The notes under the pieces were generated by a model that was given only the letters and a program-made list of their open reading frames with translations, did not search any database and had not been told where the DNA came from. Shown piece after piece: positions 17,588-26,850 of a DNA stretch of 64,000 nt. Both the position numbers and the translations under genes were made by a program. The DNA is from Deferribacter autotrophicus (GTDB lineage: Bacteria > Chrysiogenota > Deferribacteres > Deferribacterales > Deferribacteraceae). The DNA lies in assembly GCF_008362905.1 (NCBI RefSeq), contig NZ_VFJB01000008.1:117904-181903 (forward strand). Reading direction: 5' to 3'. The stretch's first letter is position 1, and every line of letters begins with the position of its first letter.

Positions 17588-17959
17588 TTAAAAGTAATAT
17601 AAAACAAAGTTGTCAATAAATTTCAAAAATAAGAAAAAGCTGAATTTTTGCTCTAGAATTTTTGTAATTATTTTTTTATCCTGAGGGTAAAAACTGATTA
17701 TTACGTTTATAACATCTGGTGAAATACTATTTTTATTTTTCAGCGCTAAATCTACTAAAGTATATGCCAATAGTTTATCATAAATACCTTTTTCTTTAAT
17801 AAAAAGAGATTTTAGGTTGGTCAAATTTTCTTTTGAAAAGTCTGTATTAAGTTTTACAATAGCTTTAGTTAAGTCATTGCTATATTTAATATCTTTAGCA
17901 AATGTTGTATATTGAAATGTTAAAAATAAGACTAATATTGAGAAAATCAACTTTTTCAT
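17588..17959 (-). CDS. Secreted hypothetical protein
   Basis: 123 aa with a clear signal peptide (KKLIFSILVLFLTFQYTTFA). The mature part is helical and lysine-rich, and the last residues (FLFLKFIDNFVLYYF) are strongly hydrophobic. No family recognised. The 119-bp gap to the DUF4388 gene and the 156-bp gap to argS contain no other gene. Confidence 0.6.
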   Translation of the reverse strand: MKKLIFSILVLFLTFQYTTFAKDIKYSNDLTKAIVKLNTDFSKENLTNLKSLFIKEKGIYDKLLAYTLVDLALKNKNSISPDVINVIISFYPQDKKIITKILEQKFSFFLFLKFIDNFVLYYF

Positions 17960-18115
17960 AAAATGATTTTATTTAAAAAAAACAGAAATTTCAACAAAAT
18001 GTTACAAAAACTTAAATTTCAATAATGAAATAGATTGAATTTTTTATCTAGTTGTTATAGAAATCTGCTCACATTTCTGTTATAAGATTAAGAAATTGTT
18101 AAAATGGAGGATACG

Positions 18116-19747
18116 TTGGAAAATACAATTAGATCTATACTTGAAAGTTCATTAGAAAAAATTGGAGTAAAAGACTTCGATGACTTTATTGTTGAAGTAC
18201 CTAAAAGATCTGAGAATGGAGACTTTGCAACAAATGTAGCATTAAAATTGGCTAAAGTTTTAAAGAAAAATCCTAGAGAAATTGCTGAGAAGATTATTAG
18301 TTTTATAGAAGATAACGATGTGATTGAAAAAGTCGAAATTGCAGGTCCTGGTTTTATCAATTTTTTTATTAATAAAAAGTTTTATGAAAACATAATTAAA
18401 AATATTTTGGAAAATAACGAGTATTTCTTTCTTGATTATGGCAATAACAAAAGGGTTCTTTTAGAGTTTGTAAGTGCTAACCCTACAGGTCCTCTACATA
18501 TAGGACATGGAAGAGGGGCTGCCTATGGTGATACTTTAGGAAGACTATTGAAAGTAGCTGGCTTTGAGGTAGATACAGAGTATTATATAAATGATGCTGG
18601 CAATCAAATGAGAATGCTTGGAGATAGTATATATGAAAGATATAAGCAGTTGGTGAGAGGTAAACTAGAGGATTTGAAAGAGGGGTATAGAGGCGAATAT
18701 ATTATTGATATTGCTAGAAAGGTATTGGATGAATATGGCGATTCATTGATGAATGATCCTGAAAAGGGATTTGAAATATGCTTTAAAATTGGTTTACAGG
18801 AAATAATGGACTCTATTGAAAATGATTTAACAGAATTTAGGGTAACTTTTGATAGATGGTTTAGTGAAAAATCATTATTCACCAATGGTAAGGTAGATAA
18901 AGCATTAGAAATATTACGTGAAAAAGGTTACCTCTATGAAAAGGATGGAGCACTTTGGTTTAAATCTACAGAATTTGGCGATGAAAAGGATAGGGTAGTA
19001 AAAAAAGCAGATGGTTCATACACATATTTTGCCTCAGATATTGCTTATCATTTGGATAAGCTAAATAGAGGCTATGAAATATTAATTGATGTGTGGGGTG
19101 CTGATCATCATGGCTATATTAATAGAATAAAAGGGGCATTGAAAGCTTTTGGTGAAAGTGATGAAAAATTAACAATAGTTTTGATTCAGATGGTTAACCT
19201 CATCAAGGAAGGGAAAAGAATATCGATGTCTACCAGAGCTGGAGAGTTTATCACATTGAAATGGTTGTTAGATGAAGTAGGTGCTGATGCTGCAAGGTAT
19301 TTTTATCTAATGAGAGATCACAATGCTCAGTTTGATTTTGATATAGATTTGGCAAAATCAAAATCTTCTGACAACCCAGTATATTATGTGCAATATGCGC
19401 ATGCTCGAGTAAATAGCCTTTTTGAAAATGCGAAATCAAAAAACATTGACTTTAAAGAAGGTGAAAATCTTGAACTGCTTACAGAACCTCAAGAAAAAGA
19501 ATTAATTAAAAAGATGTATGAGTTTAAAAAGATAATCAAAGCGGCTGCGGCTCATTTAGAACCGCACAGAATAACATACTATCTTCAAGATTTAGCCGCA
19601 CTTTTTCATAACTACTACTATAATACAAAAATTATTACCGATGATCATAAAGTTACAAATGCAAGATTAAATCTGTCTAAAGCTGTTGCCATAACAATAA
19701 GATTTGGATTAAGTATCCTTGGAGTGAATGCTCCGGAGAAAATGTGA
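18116..19747 (+). CDS. argS: Arginyl-tRNA synthetase
   Basis: 543 aa class I synthetase that charges tRNA-Arg. The N-terminal tRNA-recognition domain is followed by HIGHGRGAA (HIGH motif, near residue 128), and GKRISMSTRAGEF stands in place of KMSKS as in many ArgS. The C-terminal helical DALR domain ends at the stop. Start: the TTG at 18116 has GGAGG (18106-18110) five bases before it, whereas the ATG at 18104, four codons upstream, has no site, so I prefer TTG. It is the first gene of a plus-strand operon. Confidence 0.95.
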   Translation: MENTIRSILESSLEKIGVKDFDDFIVEVPKRSENGDFATNVALKLAKVLKKNPREIAEKIISFIEDNDVIEKVEIAGPGFINFFINKKFYENIIKNILENNEYFFLDYGNNKRVLLEFVSANPTGPLHIGHGRGAAYGDTLGRLLKVAGFEVDTEYYINDAGNQMRMLGDSIYERYKQLVRGKLEDLKEGYRGEYIIDIARKVLDEYGDSLMNDPEKGFEICFKIGLQEIMDSIENDLTEFRVTFDRWFSEKSLFTNGKVDKALEILREKGYLYEKDGALWFKSTEFGDEKDRVVKKADGSYTYFASDIAYHLDKLNRGYEILIDVWGADHHGYINRIKGALKAFGESDEKLTIVLIQMVNLIKEGKRISMSTRAGEFITLKWLLDEVGADAARYFYLMRDHNAQFDFDIDLAKSKSSDNPVYYVQYAHARVNSLFENAKSKNIDFKEGENLELLTEPQEKELIKKMYEFKKIIKAAAAHLEPHRITYYLQDLAALFHNYYYNTKIITDDHKVTNARLNLSKAVAITIRFGLSILGVNAPEKM

Positions 19748-20526
19748 TGAAAGATTTTGAAAAAATAAAAGAAAAGAAAAAAAATGATGATTTTAAGGGT
19801 GTTCTTTTTATTGGTTTAATATTTGTAATCGCAGTAGGAATAATAGTTTTTATTATAATTCAGCTAACTAACCAGTATATAGAATTAAAAGAAAAGCTTA
19901 CCAAAGAAAATAAAAGTTATGAAGAGACATTGACTAATCCAGAAGAATCAGAGAAAAAAATTATTATTTCATCTAATAATAAATCTGTAGTAGATGTAAA
20001 GGAAATTGAAAACAGGGTGAAAAAAACATTTAGTTTAAAAGAAGAATTATCAAATGAAACAAAAGAAAAAGAAATAGTAGCGGATAAAAATGTTAAAGAT
20101 GATTCAATAAAAAACAAATTCACAAAAAATCAGGAAACCTTAGAGAAAGAAAAAAAAGAAATTAAAAACAAAACTGAACAACCTTTAAAAATAGTAAAAA
20201 GTGAGACTAAAAACATATCTCCTAAAACAAATCAAAAAAAAGAAAGGAAGATAAACAAAACAAAAGAAAGTGATAAATTAGCTAAAAAGAGATATGTTGT
20301 TCAGCTAATGGCTTTTAAAAATCAAGATGTTGCAAAAAATGAGCTTAAGAAAATTCAAAAAATTTTACCAGATGCTTTTCTCATGAAAATAGATTTGGGA
20401 AGTAAAGGTATATGGTATAGAATTAGATGTTGTTATACAGAAAGTTATGAAACTGCTAAAAAGAAAGTAGAAAATATAAAGAAGCAGTTAAGGGTAAATC
20501 CAATAATTGTAAAAACTGATAAATGA
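19747..20526 (+). CDS. SPOR-domain inner-membrane protein
   Basis: 259 aa. A short cytoplasmic tail and one membrane helix (about residues 20-43) lead to a long lysine/glutamate-rich linker and a C-terminal SPOR domain (about 180-257: KRYVVQLMAFKNQDVAKNE...WYRIRCC). SPOR domains bind denuded glycan strands at the septum. The ATG overlaps the argS stop by one base (TGATG); a GTG three bases earlier is an alternative. The stop overlaps the next start by 4 nt. Confidence 0.88.
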   Translation: MKDFEKIKEKKKNDDFKGVLFIGLIFVIAVGIIVFIIIQLTNQYIELKEKLTKENKSYEETLTNPEESEKKIIISSNNKSVVDVKEIENRVKKTFSLKEELSNETKEKEIVADKNVKDDSIKNKFTKNQETLEKEKKEIKNKTEQPLKIVKSETKNISPKTNQKKERKINKTKESDKLAKKRYVVQLMAFKNQDVAKNELKKIQKILPDAFLMKIDLGSKGIWYRIRCCYTESYETAKKKVENIKKQLRVNPIIVKTDK

Positions 20527-21641
20527 AAAAAATTATTTTATTTTTTTTATTTATTTTTTTAAACACTACATTTCTTTATGCAAAAATTGTTTTGGTTAAT
20601 AATGATATCCCTAAAATTGTGGGTGTTCAAGTATTTAATATGCAAAAAATTTATAAGAATAATTTAGATGAATATTTTTCTTTATTAAAAAATGCGGGGG
20701 TAAACACTGTTTTCATTCGTGTATTTCAAAACGATGGTGACAGATATCATTATGGTATAAAAACTGCTTGCAGAAACGGATTGTATTTTAAGTTTGATAA
20801 TGTATGTACGGTCTATGATATTTTACCTGAGTTTATAAAATACGGCAAAAAATACAATATTAAGATATATGCATGGATAGGGACAAGAAAACTTTCATTT
20901 TTAGTTGATAAATATGGGAAAAATAAAACTTTTTATTTATCTAGCAACAATAAAAGAGACGGATATGGAGTAGATATTTTTTCACCAAACATTTACAAAG
21001 AATTACTTTCAATTTTTAAAAAATTAGCAACATATGATATAGATGGTATTTTGTTGCAGGATGATTATATATTAAGAATAGATGAGTCAGCAAGTTTTGA
21101 TGCTTTAACAAAATATTTAATTGATTATGATAGATATTTGTCTTCAAATTATGTTTTCTCTTCTTTACCAGAAGATTATTTTATCTGGAAAAAAGATTAT
21201 CTTGCGGATTTGTTAAATAAAATAAAATGGGAAGTTAAAAAGATAAATCCTAAAATAAAGTTTGCAGTAAACATTTACTACGAATCGTTATTAGACAAAA
21301 ATAAAGGAATAAAATGGTATGGACAGAGTGTTGATACTTATGATAAAATGGGCTTTACATACTTTGCATCAATGCTTTACAGTGAACAGATTAAAGAAGA
21401 AATGAAATTAGACAATTATAATTATTTGAAAATGCTAGATAATATTTTATCTAAATGGTCAAATAAAATATCTCCTTCTTATCGTTTTGTTACAAAACTC
21501 CAAATAAGAGACTTTAAAAATAAAACAAAAATTGATAAAAGTTTTTTTAAAAATATTTGTGGATTAATTAAAAATTATAATGTAAGTTATGTTCTTGTAC
21601 CTTTTGAAGATTTGAGTGATTTAGAATATATATGTAAATAA
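20523..21641 (+). CDS. PgaB C-terminal-like (GHL13/GH153-like) glycosidase-domain protein
   Basis: 372 aa with a signal peptide (about 1-20). The rest resembles the TIM-barrel hydrolase domain of PgaB: GVQVFNMQKIY, NAGVNTVFIRVFQNDGD, IKIYAWIGTRK, DGILLQDDY (probable catalytic acidic pair) and KFAVNIYYESLL. In PgaB this domain cleaves partly deacetylated poly-N-acetylglucosamine. Here no deacetylase domain or pga genes are present, so the substrate is open; linkage to a SPOR protein hints at cell-wall glycan. Confidence 0.65.
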   Translation: MKKIILFFLFIFLNTTFLYAKIVLVNNDIPKIVGVQVFNMQKIYKNNLDEYFSLLKNAGVNTVFIRVFQNDGDRYHYGIKTACRNGLYFKFDNVCTVYDILPEFIKYGKKYNIKIYAWIGTRKLSFLVDKYGKNKTFYLSSNNKRDGYGVDIFSPNIYKELLSIFKKLATYDIDGILLQDDYILRIDESASFDALTKYLIDYDRYLSSNYVFSSLPEDYFIWKKDYLADLLNKIKWEVKKINPKIKFAVNIYYESLLDKNKGIKWYGQSVDTYDKMGFTYFASMLYSEQIKEEMKLDNYNYLKMLDNILSKWSNKISPSYRFVTKLQIRDFKNKTKIDKSFFKNICGLIKNYNVSYVLVPFEDLSDLEYICK

Positions 21642-21668
21642 ATTTTTATTTAAGAGGTGAGGTGCTAT

Positions 21669-23027
21669 ATGAGAATAGGTATTGTTGGAGGAGGAATCTC
21701 TGGCATTTCAGTTGCATTCTGGTTAGAATATTTTGCAAAAGAAAAAAATGAAAGTTTGGAAATTTATCTTTTTGAAAAGAATTCCAAACTTGGTGGTACT
21801 ATTGATACTTTCAAGCAAAATGGTTTTACTATAGAGTCTGGTCCCAATGGGTTTTTAGATAGCAAACCATCAACTGTTATGCTTTTTGAAAAGGCAGGTC
21901 TTAAACAAAATCTATTACCAAGTAACGAAAAAGCAAAAAAAAGATTTATAATGAGAGACGGAAAACTTCATAAATTACCAGAAAAACCTAATGAATTTTT
22001 CTCATCAAAATTGTTAACTTTTAAAGGAAAATTAAGAGTTGTTTGCGAGCTGTTTATCCCACAGAAAAAAGATAATTATGATGAAACAATTGCTGAGTTT
22101 GCTAAGAGGAGATTGGGAAAAGAGGCTCTCGATTATTTGATTTCACCAATGGTCTCAGGAGTATTCGCAGGAGATCCTGAAAAATTAAGTCTCAAATCCT
22201 GCTTCCCTGTTATTTACGATTTGGAAAAGGAATATGGTGGACTTTTTAAAGCATTATTCAAGAAAAAAGGGAAAAAAAGTGGTCCTGCAGGTCCAGGAGG
22301 AAACCTCACATCATATAAAGGGGGGCTTATAAACGGAATAAATGATCTTGCATCAAAATTAGAAAACACTAAAATTTTGTTAAACAGTCCTGTTGATAAA
22401 GTTATAAAAGAAAATAATAAGTTTATAATCTTTTCTAACGGTAATAAATATGATTTTGATAAAATTATAATAACTTCTCCAGCATATATTTCTGCAAAAT
22501 TCTTAGAACCATTAAGTAAAGATTTGTCTAATGAATTATCAAAAATCCATTACGCTCCAGCATTTGTCATTGGTTTTGGATTTAAGTCTGATGATGTGGT
22601 AGATTCTCTTGATGGTTTTGGATATTTAATTCCTGTAAATGAAAAGAGAAAGATTTTAGGTGCGTTGTTTACATCTTCTATTTTTCCTGAAAGAGCACCA
22701 TCAAATCATAAACTTATTAGAGTAATTATGGGTGGAGACAAAAATAGGTGGATTTTAAATCATACACCCGAAGAATTAAAAGAAATAGCATTGGAAGAGA
22801 TTAAAGATACTCTTGGAATAAAAAGCCGTCCATTGATATACAAATATTTTTTATGGGAGAAAGCAATACCTCAATATTATCAAGGGCACAATGAAATTGT
22901 AGATAAAGTTGATGCTATATGCAAACAGATTGAAGGAATCTATATCGGCGGAAATCTACTTCATGGAATAGGGATAAATGACTGCACAAAAAGAAGTTAT
23001 GATATAGCAAAGGAGGTATTTTTATAG
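21669..23027 (+). CDS. hemY: Protoporphyrinogen oxidase (HemY/PPOX type)
   Basis: 452 aa FAD amine-oxidase-fold enzyme that oxidises (copro)protoporphyrinogen in haem synthesis. Seen: the dinucleotide motif GIVGGGISG (residues 4-12), GGTIDTF, SGPNGFLDSKP, VSGVFAGDPEKLSLKSCFP and the C-terminal GNLLHGIGINDC. The ATG at 21669 is used because GAGGTG lies just before it; a GTG at 21657 is in frame. Whether it acts on coproporphyrinogen or protoporphyrinogen is not settled by sequence. It overlaps the convergent Rrf2 gene by 6 nt. Confidence 0.92.
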   Translation: MRIGIVGGGISGISVAFWLEYFAKEKNESLEIYLFEKNSKLGGTIDTFKQNGFTIESGPNGFLDSKPSTVMLFEKAGLKQNLLPSNEKAKKRFIMRDGKLHKLPEKPNEFFSSKLLTFKGKLRVVCELFIPQKKDNYDETIAEFAKRRLGKEALDYLISPMVSGVFAGDPEKLSLKSCFPVIYDLEKEYGGLFKALFKKKGKKSGPAGPGGNLTSYKGGLINGINDLASKLENTKILLNSPVDKVIKENNKFIIFSNGNKYDFDKIIITSPAYISAKFLEPLSKDLSNELSKIHYAPAFVIGFGFKSDDVVDSLDGFGYLIPVNEKRKILGALFTSSIFPERAPSNHKLIRVIMGGDKNRWILNHTPEELKEIALEEIKDTLGIKSRPLIYKYFLWEKAIPQYYQGHNEIVDKVDAICKQIEGIYIGGNLLHGIGINDCTKRSYDIAKEVFL

Positions 23028-23417
23028 AAAATCTTTTAAAGTATAACTTTTCAAATCATTAACAAACTTAATTTTAATATTATTTAAGATGTTGTTTATA
23101 CTACAGCTATCAGCTTTACTACAAAATTTTGGATTATCAAGACACTCATTAATAAATACTTCTCCATCAACTGCAGAAATTATATCATATAAGGTAATTT
23201 CATCAGGTTTTTTTTCTAATTTGAAACCACCTTTTTTCCCTTTACCTGACACTAATAACCCTTTTTTTGCTAAAACTTGCAGAATTTTTCCAAGGAAGCT
23301 GTCAGGTACTTCACAGTATTTGGAAAGCTCACTACGCATAAAAACTTTCCCTTTTTCAGCTTTTGCAAGAAAAACCATCACTCTAAGGGCATAATCTGTT
23401 GCTCTTGTAATCTTCAT
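23022..23417 (-). CDS. Rrf2-family iron-sulfur transcriptional regulator
   Basis: 131 aa. The N-terminal winged helix (ITRATDYALRVMVFLAK, then the recognition helix LGKILQVLAKKGLL and the wing GKKGGFKL) is typical of Rrf2. Three cysteines, C92, C99 and C105, lie where IscR and NsrR hold their cluster (spacing X6 and X5 here), so it probably senses Fe-S status, NO or redox. A palindrome in its own leader at 23437-23459 is a candidate operator, suggesting autoregulation. Confidence 0.9.
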   Translation of the reverse strand: MKITRATDYALRVMVFLAKAEKGKVFMRSELSKYCEVPDSFLGKILQVLAKKGLLVSGKGKKGGFKLEKKPDEITLYDIISAVDGEVFINECLDNPKFCSKADSCSINNILNNIKIKFVNDLKSYTLKDFL

Positions 23418-23436
23418 AACAACTCCTTTTTAGGAT

Positions 23437-23459
23437 AAAAATACTCTTAAAGTATTTTT
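23437..23459. promoter_or_regulatory. Palindromic candidate Rrf2 operator
   Basis: AAAAATACT (23437-23445) and AGTATTTTT (23451-23459) are perfect 9-bp inverted arms around five bases. It lies 20 bp upstream of the Rrf2 start and 75 bp upstream of the divergent lipoprotein gene, so it could control both. The size and the A/T-rich ATACT...AGTAT form fit sites of Rrf2 proteins such as CymR; binding is inferred. Confidence 0.5.
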
Positions 23460-23533
23460 TGTCAATTTTTATTTGACTTGATTTTTTAACCTCTTTAATA
23501 CAAAATAATGAAAAACAATAATGGAGGTTTGAT

Positions 23534-23932
23534 GTGAAAAAATATTTAATGATTTTAGTTTTATTGATAACACTTAGTTTTACAGTTTCTTGTGTTGCTC
23601 CAGTTGTTGTTGCTGCAGGTGCAGGAGCAGGTGCCACATACAGTTTAACCACTGACTCTGTTTCAGATAATTTTGCAATATCAAAAGAAAGAGCTGTGGA
23701 AATATTCTCACAAATAATTAAACGTAAAAAAGGTAAACTAATACTTGTTTCCATATCTGAAGGGAAAATTGATGCTGAGATTGGTAAGGTTAAAATATAT
23801 TTCAGGGCAAAACCTTTAACAAGCAATGCTACAAAAGTAGTTATAAAGGCAAGAAAAGGTTATAACTTACTGCCAGACAAAGAAACTGCAGTAGAGCTCT
23901 TTAAAAAGTTTGTTAAGGTTGTAAATGGTTAG
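23534..23932 (+). CDS. DUF3568-like lipoprotein
   Basis: 132 aa with a lipoprotein signal peptide whose lipobox ends TVSC (acceptor cysteine near residue 20). An Ala/Gly/Val-rich stretch follows and then a small alpha/beta domain (IYFRAKPL, TKVVIKARKG). It resembles DUF3568 lipoproteins; function unknown. The GTG start has GGAGG upstream. The last 8 nt overlap the GNAT gene. Confidence 0.75.
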   Translation: MKKYLMILVLLITLSFTVSCVAPVVVAAGAGAGATYSLTTDSVSDNFAISKERAVEIFSQIIKRKKGKLILVSISEGKIDAEIGKVKIYFRAKPLTSNATKVVIKARKGYNLLPDKETAVELFKKFVKVVNG

Positions 23933-24374
23933 AAACGCTATAATGAAGGATGCAAAAATAATACAGCAGTTAGTTAATAGTTACGCAAAAAATGGAGAAA
24001 TGCTTCCTCTTAGCATAAATGAGGTATATGAAAATATCTTAAAATATTTTGTATATGAAGAAGATGATAAAATTTACGGTTGTTGTGCGCTTTTCCCATC
24101 ATGGGAAGATTTGGCAGAAATTAGATCTTTAGCAGTATTTCAAAATGAGCATAAAAGAGGGATTGGTAGGATTCTAGTTGAACACTGTATAAAAAAAGCT
24201 AAAGAGCTAGGTATCACTAAGGTATTTGCTCTTACTTATAAGGTTGAATTCTTTGAAAAATTAGGATTTAAGATTATAGATAAAGAGAAATTACCAAAAA
24301 AGATTTGGTCTGATTGTTTAAAATGTTCAAAATTTCCTGACTGTGATGAGATTGCTGTAATTAAGGAGATTTAA
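23925..24374 (+). CDS. Single-domain N-acetyltransferase, probable N-acetylglutamate synthase
   Basis: 149 aa GNAT fold: acetyl-CoA loop in QNEHKRGIGRILVEH, then KVFALTYKVEFFEKLGFK and the C-terminal IWSDCLKCSKFPDCDE cysteine segment. This short form, ending in a C-x2-C-x5-C pattern, is typical of the stand-alone acetyltransferases proposed to make N-acetylglutamate for arginine synthesis in bacteria without a kinase-fused ArgA. No other arginine-synthesis gene is nearby, so the role is inferred from family. Confidence 0.75.
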   Translation: MVRNAIMKDAKIIQQLVNSYAKNGEMLPLSINEVYENILKYFVYEEDDKIYGCCALFPSWEDLAEIRSLAVFQNEHKRGIGRILVEHCIKKAKELGITKVFALTYKVEFFEKLGFKIIDKEKLPKKIWSDCLKCSKFPDCDEIAVIKEI

Positions 24375-25694
24375 ATGAATTATCTCGAATTAATTGAAAT
24401 AGTAAAGCATGGTTATGATAAAATTAACATATATGTTGAAGACGCAGAAAGCTTTAAGATAACTGTAAAAATGGGGGAAATTGAAGATTTAAAAACATAT
24501 AAAAGTCGAGAACATTATATTAGAGTTTTGCATGATGGTAAACTTTGTACATATAGAGTCTCCGGATCAAACCTAGAAGTTATTAAAGAAAGCTTTGGTA
24601 AAATAAAAGGTCTATTTGATTATTTAAAACCTGATAAAAACATTGATTTTCCAAAAATGAATAAATTTAATGAAAATTTATTTATTAGAGATGAGATCTT
24701 TGAAAAATTAGATCATAATAAACATTTGACAACAGCATTAGAAATTGAAGCAAACGCTTTAAATTATAGCAATTATATAAAGAATGTAAGGCATACTACT
24801 TTTTCTTCTACATTGGAAAAAATATATATAATAAATTCTGATGGGGATGTTGTTTCTCAAGAATCCACATATTTTTCTGGCTCTACATATGTGGTAGCTG
24901 ATAACGGAAAAGATTCTCAAAGTGGCTATGATTTTTCTGTTACAAGATTTTATGATGATTTTGATTATAATCTTGTAGGTGTTAGAGCTGCAGAGTCAGC
25001 TGTAAGGCTTCTCAATGCTAAGAAACTAAATAGCGGTAAATATTATCTTGTGTTTGAAAACACTGTTATGGCAGAATTCCTTGATTTAATAGCAGACTTA
25101 GTAAATGCTGAAAATATAATCAAAAACAAAAGCTTTTTAAAAGAAAAACTTGGAAAAAAAATAGCAAGTAGTGTTCTTACAATTTATGATGATACAAAGT
25201 TAGAAAGAGGTGTAGGAAGCTATTATTTTGATGATGAAGGGGTTGTTGGTGGTAAAACTGATATAATCTCAGAAGGTGAATTGAAAAGCTATTTACATAA
25301 TAGTTATACATCTAAAAAATTGAACACTAAAAATACTGGTAACGCATCATTGAGCAGTAGTGGAAAAATAGAAATTTCCTCTTCAAATTTCATCGTAAAA
25401 GAAGGTGAAAAAGAGTTGCAATCAGAAATCACAAAATATAATGATGTGCTTTTAATAACCGATGTGATGGGTATGCACATGGCAGACCCCATAAGTGGGG
25501 AATTTTCTGTGGGAATAAACGGTATTTATTATAAAAATGGTGAAGCTGTAACCCCCTTTAAAGAGATGGTGTTAACAGCTAACCTTAAAGAATTACTTGA
25601 AAATTGTGCTGTAATCTTTAATGATATAAGGGATTTTGGTGGAATTATTACTCCTTCTGTAATGTTTGATAAATTCCCTGTGAGCGGTAGCTAA
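24375..25694 (+). CDS. TldD/PmbA-family metallopeptidase (PmbA/TldE-like)
   Basis: 439 aa, typical length. The N-terminal half has the repeated strand pattern (NIYVEDAESFKITVKMGEIEDL); the C-terminal half has TKYNDVLLITDVMGMHMADPISGEFSVGINGIYYKNGE and the ending FGGIITPSVMFDKFPVSGS found in PmbA (TldE). In E. coli TldD-PmbA form a heteromeric zinc protease; PmbA lacks the metal motif itself. The TldD partner is not in this window. It begins directly after the GNAT stop. Confidence 0.88.
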   Translation: MNYLELIEIVKHGYDKINIYVEDAESFKITVKMGEIEDLKTYKSREHYIRVLHDGKLCTYRVSGSNLEVIKESFGKIKGLFDYLKPDKNIDFPKMNKFNENLFIRDEIFEKLDHNKHLTTALEIEANALNYSNYIKNVRHTTFSSTLEKIYIINSDGDVVSQESTYFSGSTYVVADNGKDSQSGYDFSVTRFYDDFDYNLVGVRAAESAVRLLNAKKLNSGKYYLVFENTVMAEFLDLIADLVNAENIIKNKSFLKEKLGKKIASSVLTIYDDTKLERGVGSYYFDDEGVVGGKTDIISEGELKSYLHNSYTSKKLNTKNTGNASLSSSGKIEISSSNFIVKEGEKELQSEITKYNDVLLITDVMGMHMADPISGEFSVGINGIYYKNGEAVTPFKEMVLTANLKELLENCAVIFNDIRDFGGIITPSVMFDKFPVSGS

Positions 25695-25728
25695 AATTGT
25701 TAAGCAATTATGCAATGATGAGGTGGAT

Positions 25729-26850
25729 ATGATTATAGAAGAGTTGATGGAAACGTTAGAAAAGATAGATGAAAATATTAATTCTTTTAAAAAAGTCGTA
25801 AACAAAGAGGAAATAGAAGGGAAAATTGCTGAAATTGATAAAAAATCGATGGAAGATCCTGATTTTTGGAGTAAAAAAGAATCCAAGCAGCTTCTTAAGG
25901 AACAGTCAGCATTGAAGAAATTTTTAGCCGAATGGGAAGAATTAATTACACTCAGAGATGATATTGATGTATTGATTGAGCTTTATAAGGAAGGCTCTGA
26001 AGAGGTTGAGCCAGATCTTATAGAAGGAATAGAAAATCTTAAGAAAAAAGTAACTGATTTCGAACTCAAATTAATATTAAGTGGTGAGCATGATATAAAT
26101 AATGCTATTGTGACAATTCATGCAGGTGCTGGTGGTACAGAAGCCTGTGATTGGGTATCAATGCTATTTAGGATGTACACCCGTTGGGTTGAAAGAAAAA
26201 AATATAAATACGAAATACTTGACATGCTACCTGGTGATGAAGCAGGAATTAAATCTATCACATTCAACGTAATAGGAGAATACAGTTACGGGTATCTTAA
26301 AGGTGAGTCCGGAGTTCACAGACTTGTTAGAATATCCCCTTTTGATTCAAACAATAGAAGGCATACATCTTTTGCCTCAGTGTTTGTTTTACCAGAAATT
26401 GAAGAAGATATAGAAATTGAAATCAATGAATCAGATTTAAAAATTGAAACTTTTAGGGCTAGTGGTGCAGGTGGGCAGCATGTAAACACTACAGATTCTG
26501 CTGTAAGAATTACTCACTTGCCAACTGGTATTGTAGTTACCTGTCAGAATGAAAGAAGTCAGCATAAAAATAAAGCCCATGCAATGAAGATTCTAAAGGC
26601 AAAGCTTTATGAATACGAAATGGAGAAGAGAAATAAAGAGAAAGAAAAGCTTGAAAGTAGCAAAACAGAAATAGGGTGGGGTAACCAGATAAGGTCTTAT
26701 GTAATGCACCCATATAAAATGGTCAAAGACTTAAGAACAAGATACGAAACTGGTAATGTGGATGCAGTAATGGATGGAGATATAGATGATTTTATCAGGG
26801 AATATCTTCTTACGGAGGCGGGCATAACAAAAGATGTTGACAAAGATTAA
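25729..26850 (+). CDS. prfB: Peptide chain release factor 2
   Basis: 373 aa. It ends translation at UGA and UAA. The codon-recognition SPF tripeptide is at residues 203-205 and the GGQ motif at 248-250 (SGAGGQHVN). The whole protein is in one frame: there is no CTT-TGA slip site near codon 25, so the autoregulatory +1 frameshift found in many prfB genes is absent. The ATG at 25729 follows a GAGGTG site; a GTG at 25723 is in frame. It overlaps alr by 17 nt. Confidence 0.95.
   Translation: MIIEELMETLEKIDENINSFKKVVNKEEIEGKIAEIDKKSMEDPDFWSKKESKQLLKEQSALKKFLAEWEELITLRDDIDVLIELYKEGSEEVEPDLIEGIENLKKKVTDFELKLILSGEHDINNAIVTIHAGAGGTEACDWVSMLFRMYTRWVERKKYKYEILDMLPGDEAGIKSITFNVIGEYSYGYLKGESGVHRLVRISPFDSNNRRHTSFASVFVLPEIEEDIEIEINESDLKIETFRASGAGGQHVNTTDSAVRITHLPTGIVVTCQNERSQHKNKAHAMKILKAKLYEYEMEKRNKEKEKLESSKTEIGWGNQIRSYVMHPYKMVKDLRTRYETGNVDAVMDGDIDDFIREYLLTEAGITKDVDKD

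Noticed and set aside
18057..18080. AGAAAT/ATTTCT hairpin upstream of argS as a T-box or riboswitch
   Set aside because: Only a 6-bp stem with no T-box sequence; too weak to call.
25681..25800. A possible programmed frameshift at the start of prfB
   Set aside because: The RF2 frame is continuous and no CTT-TGA slip site is present.
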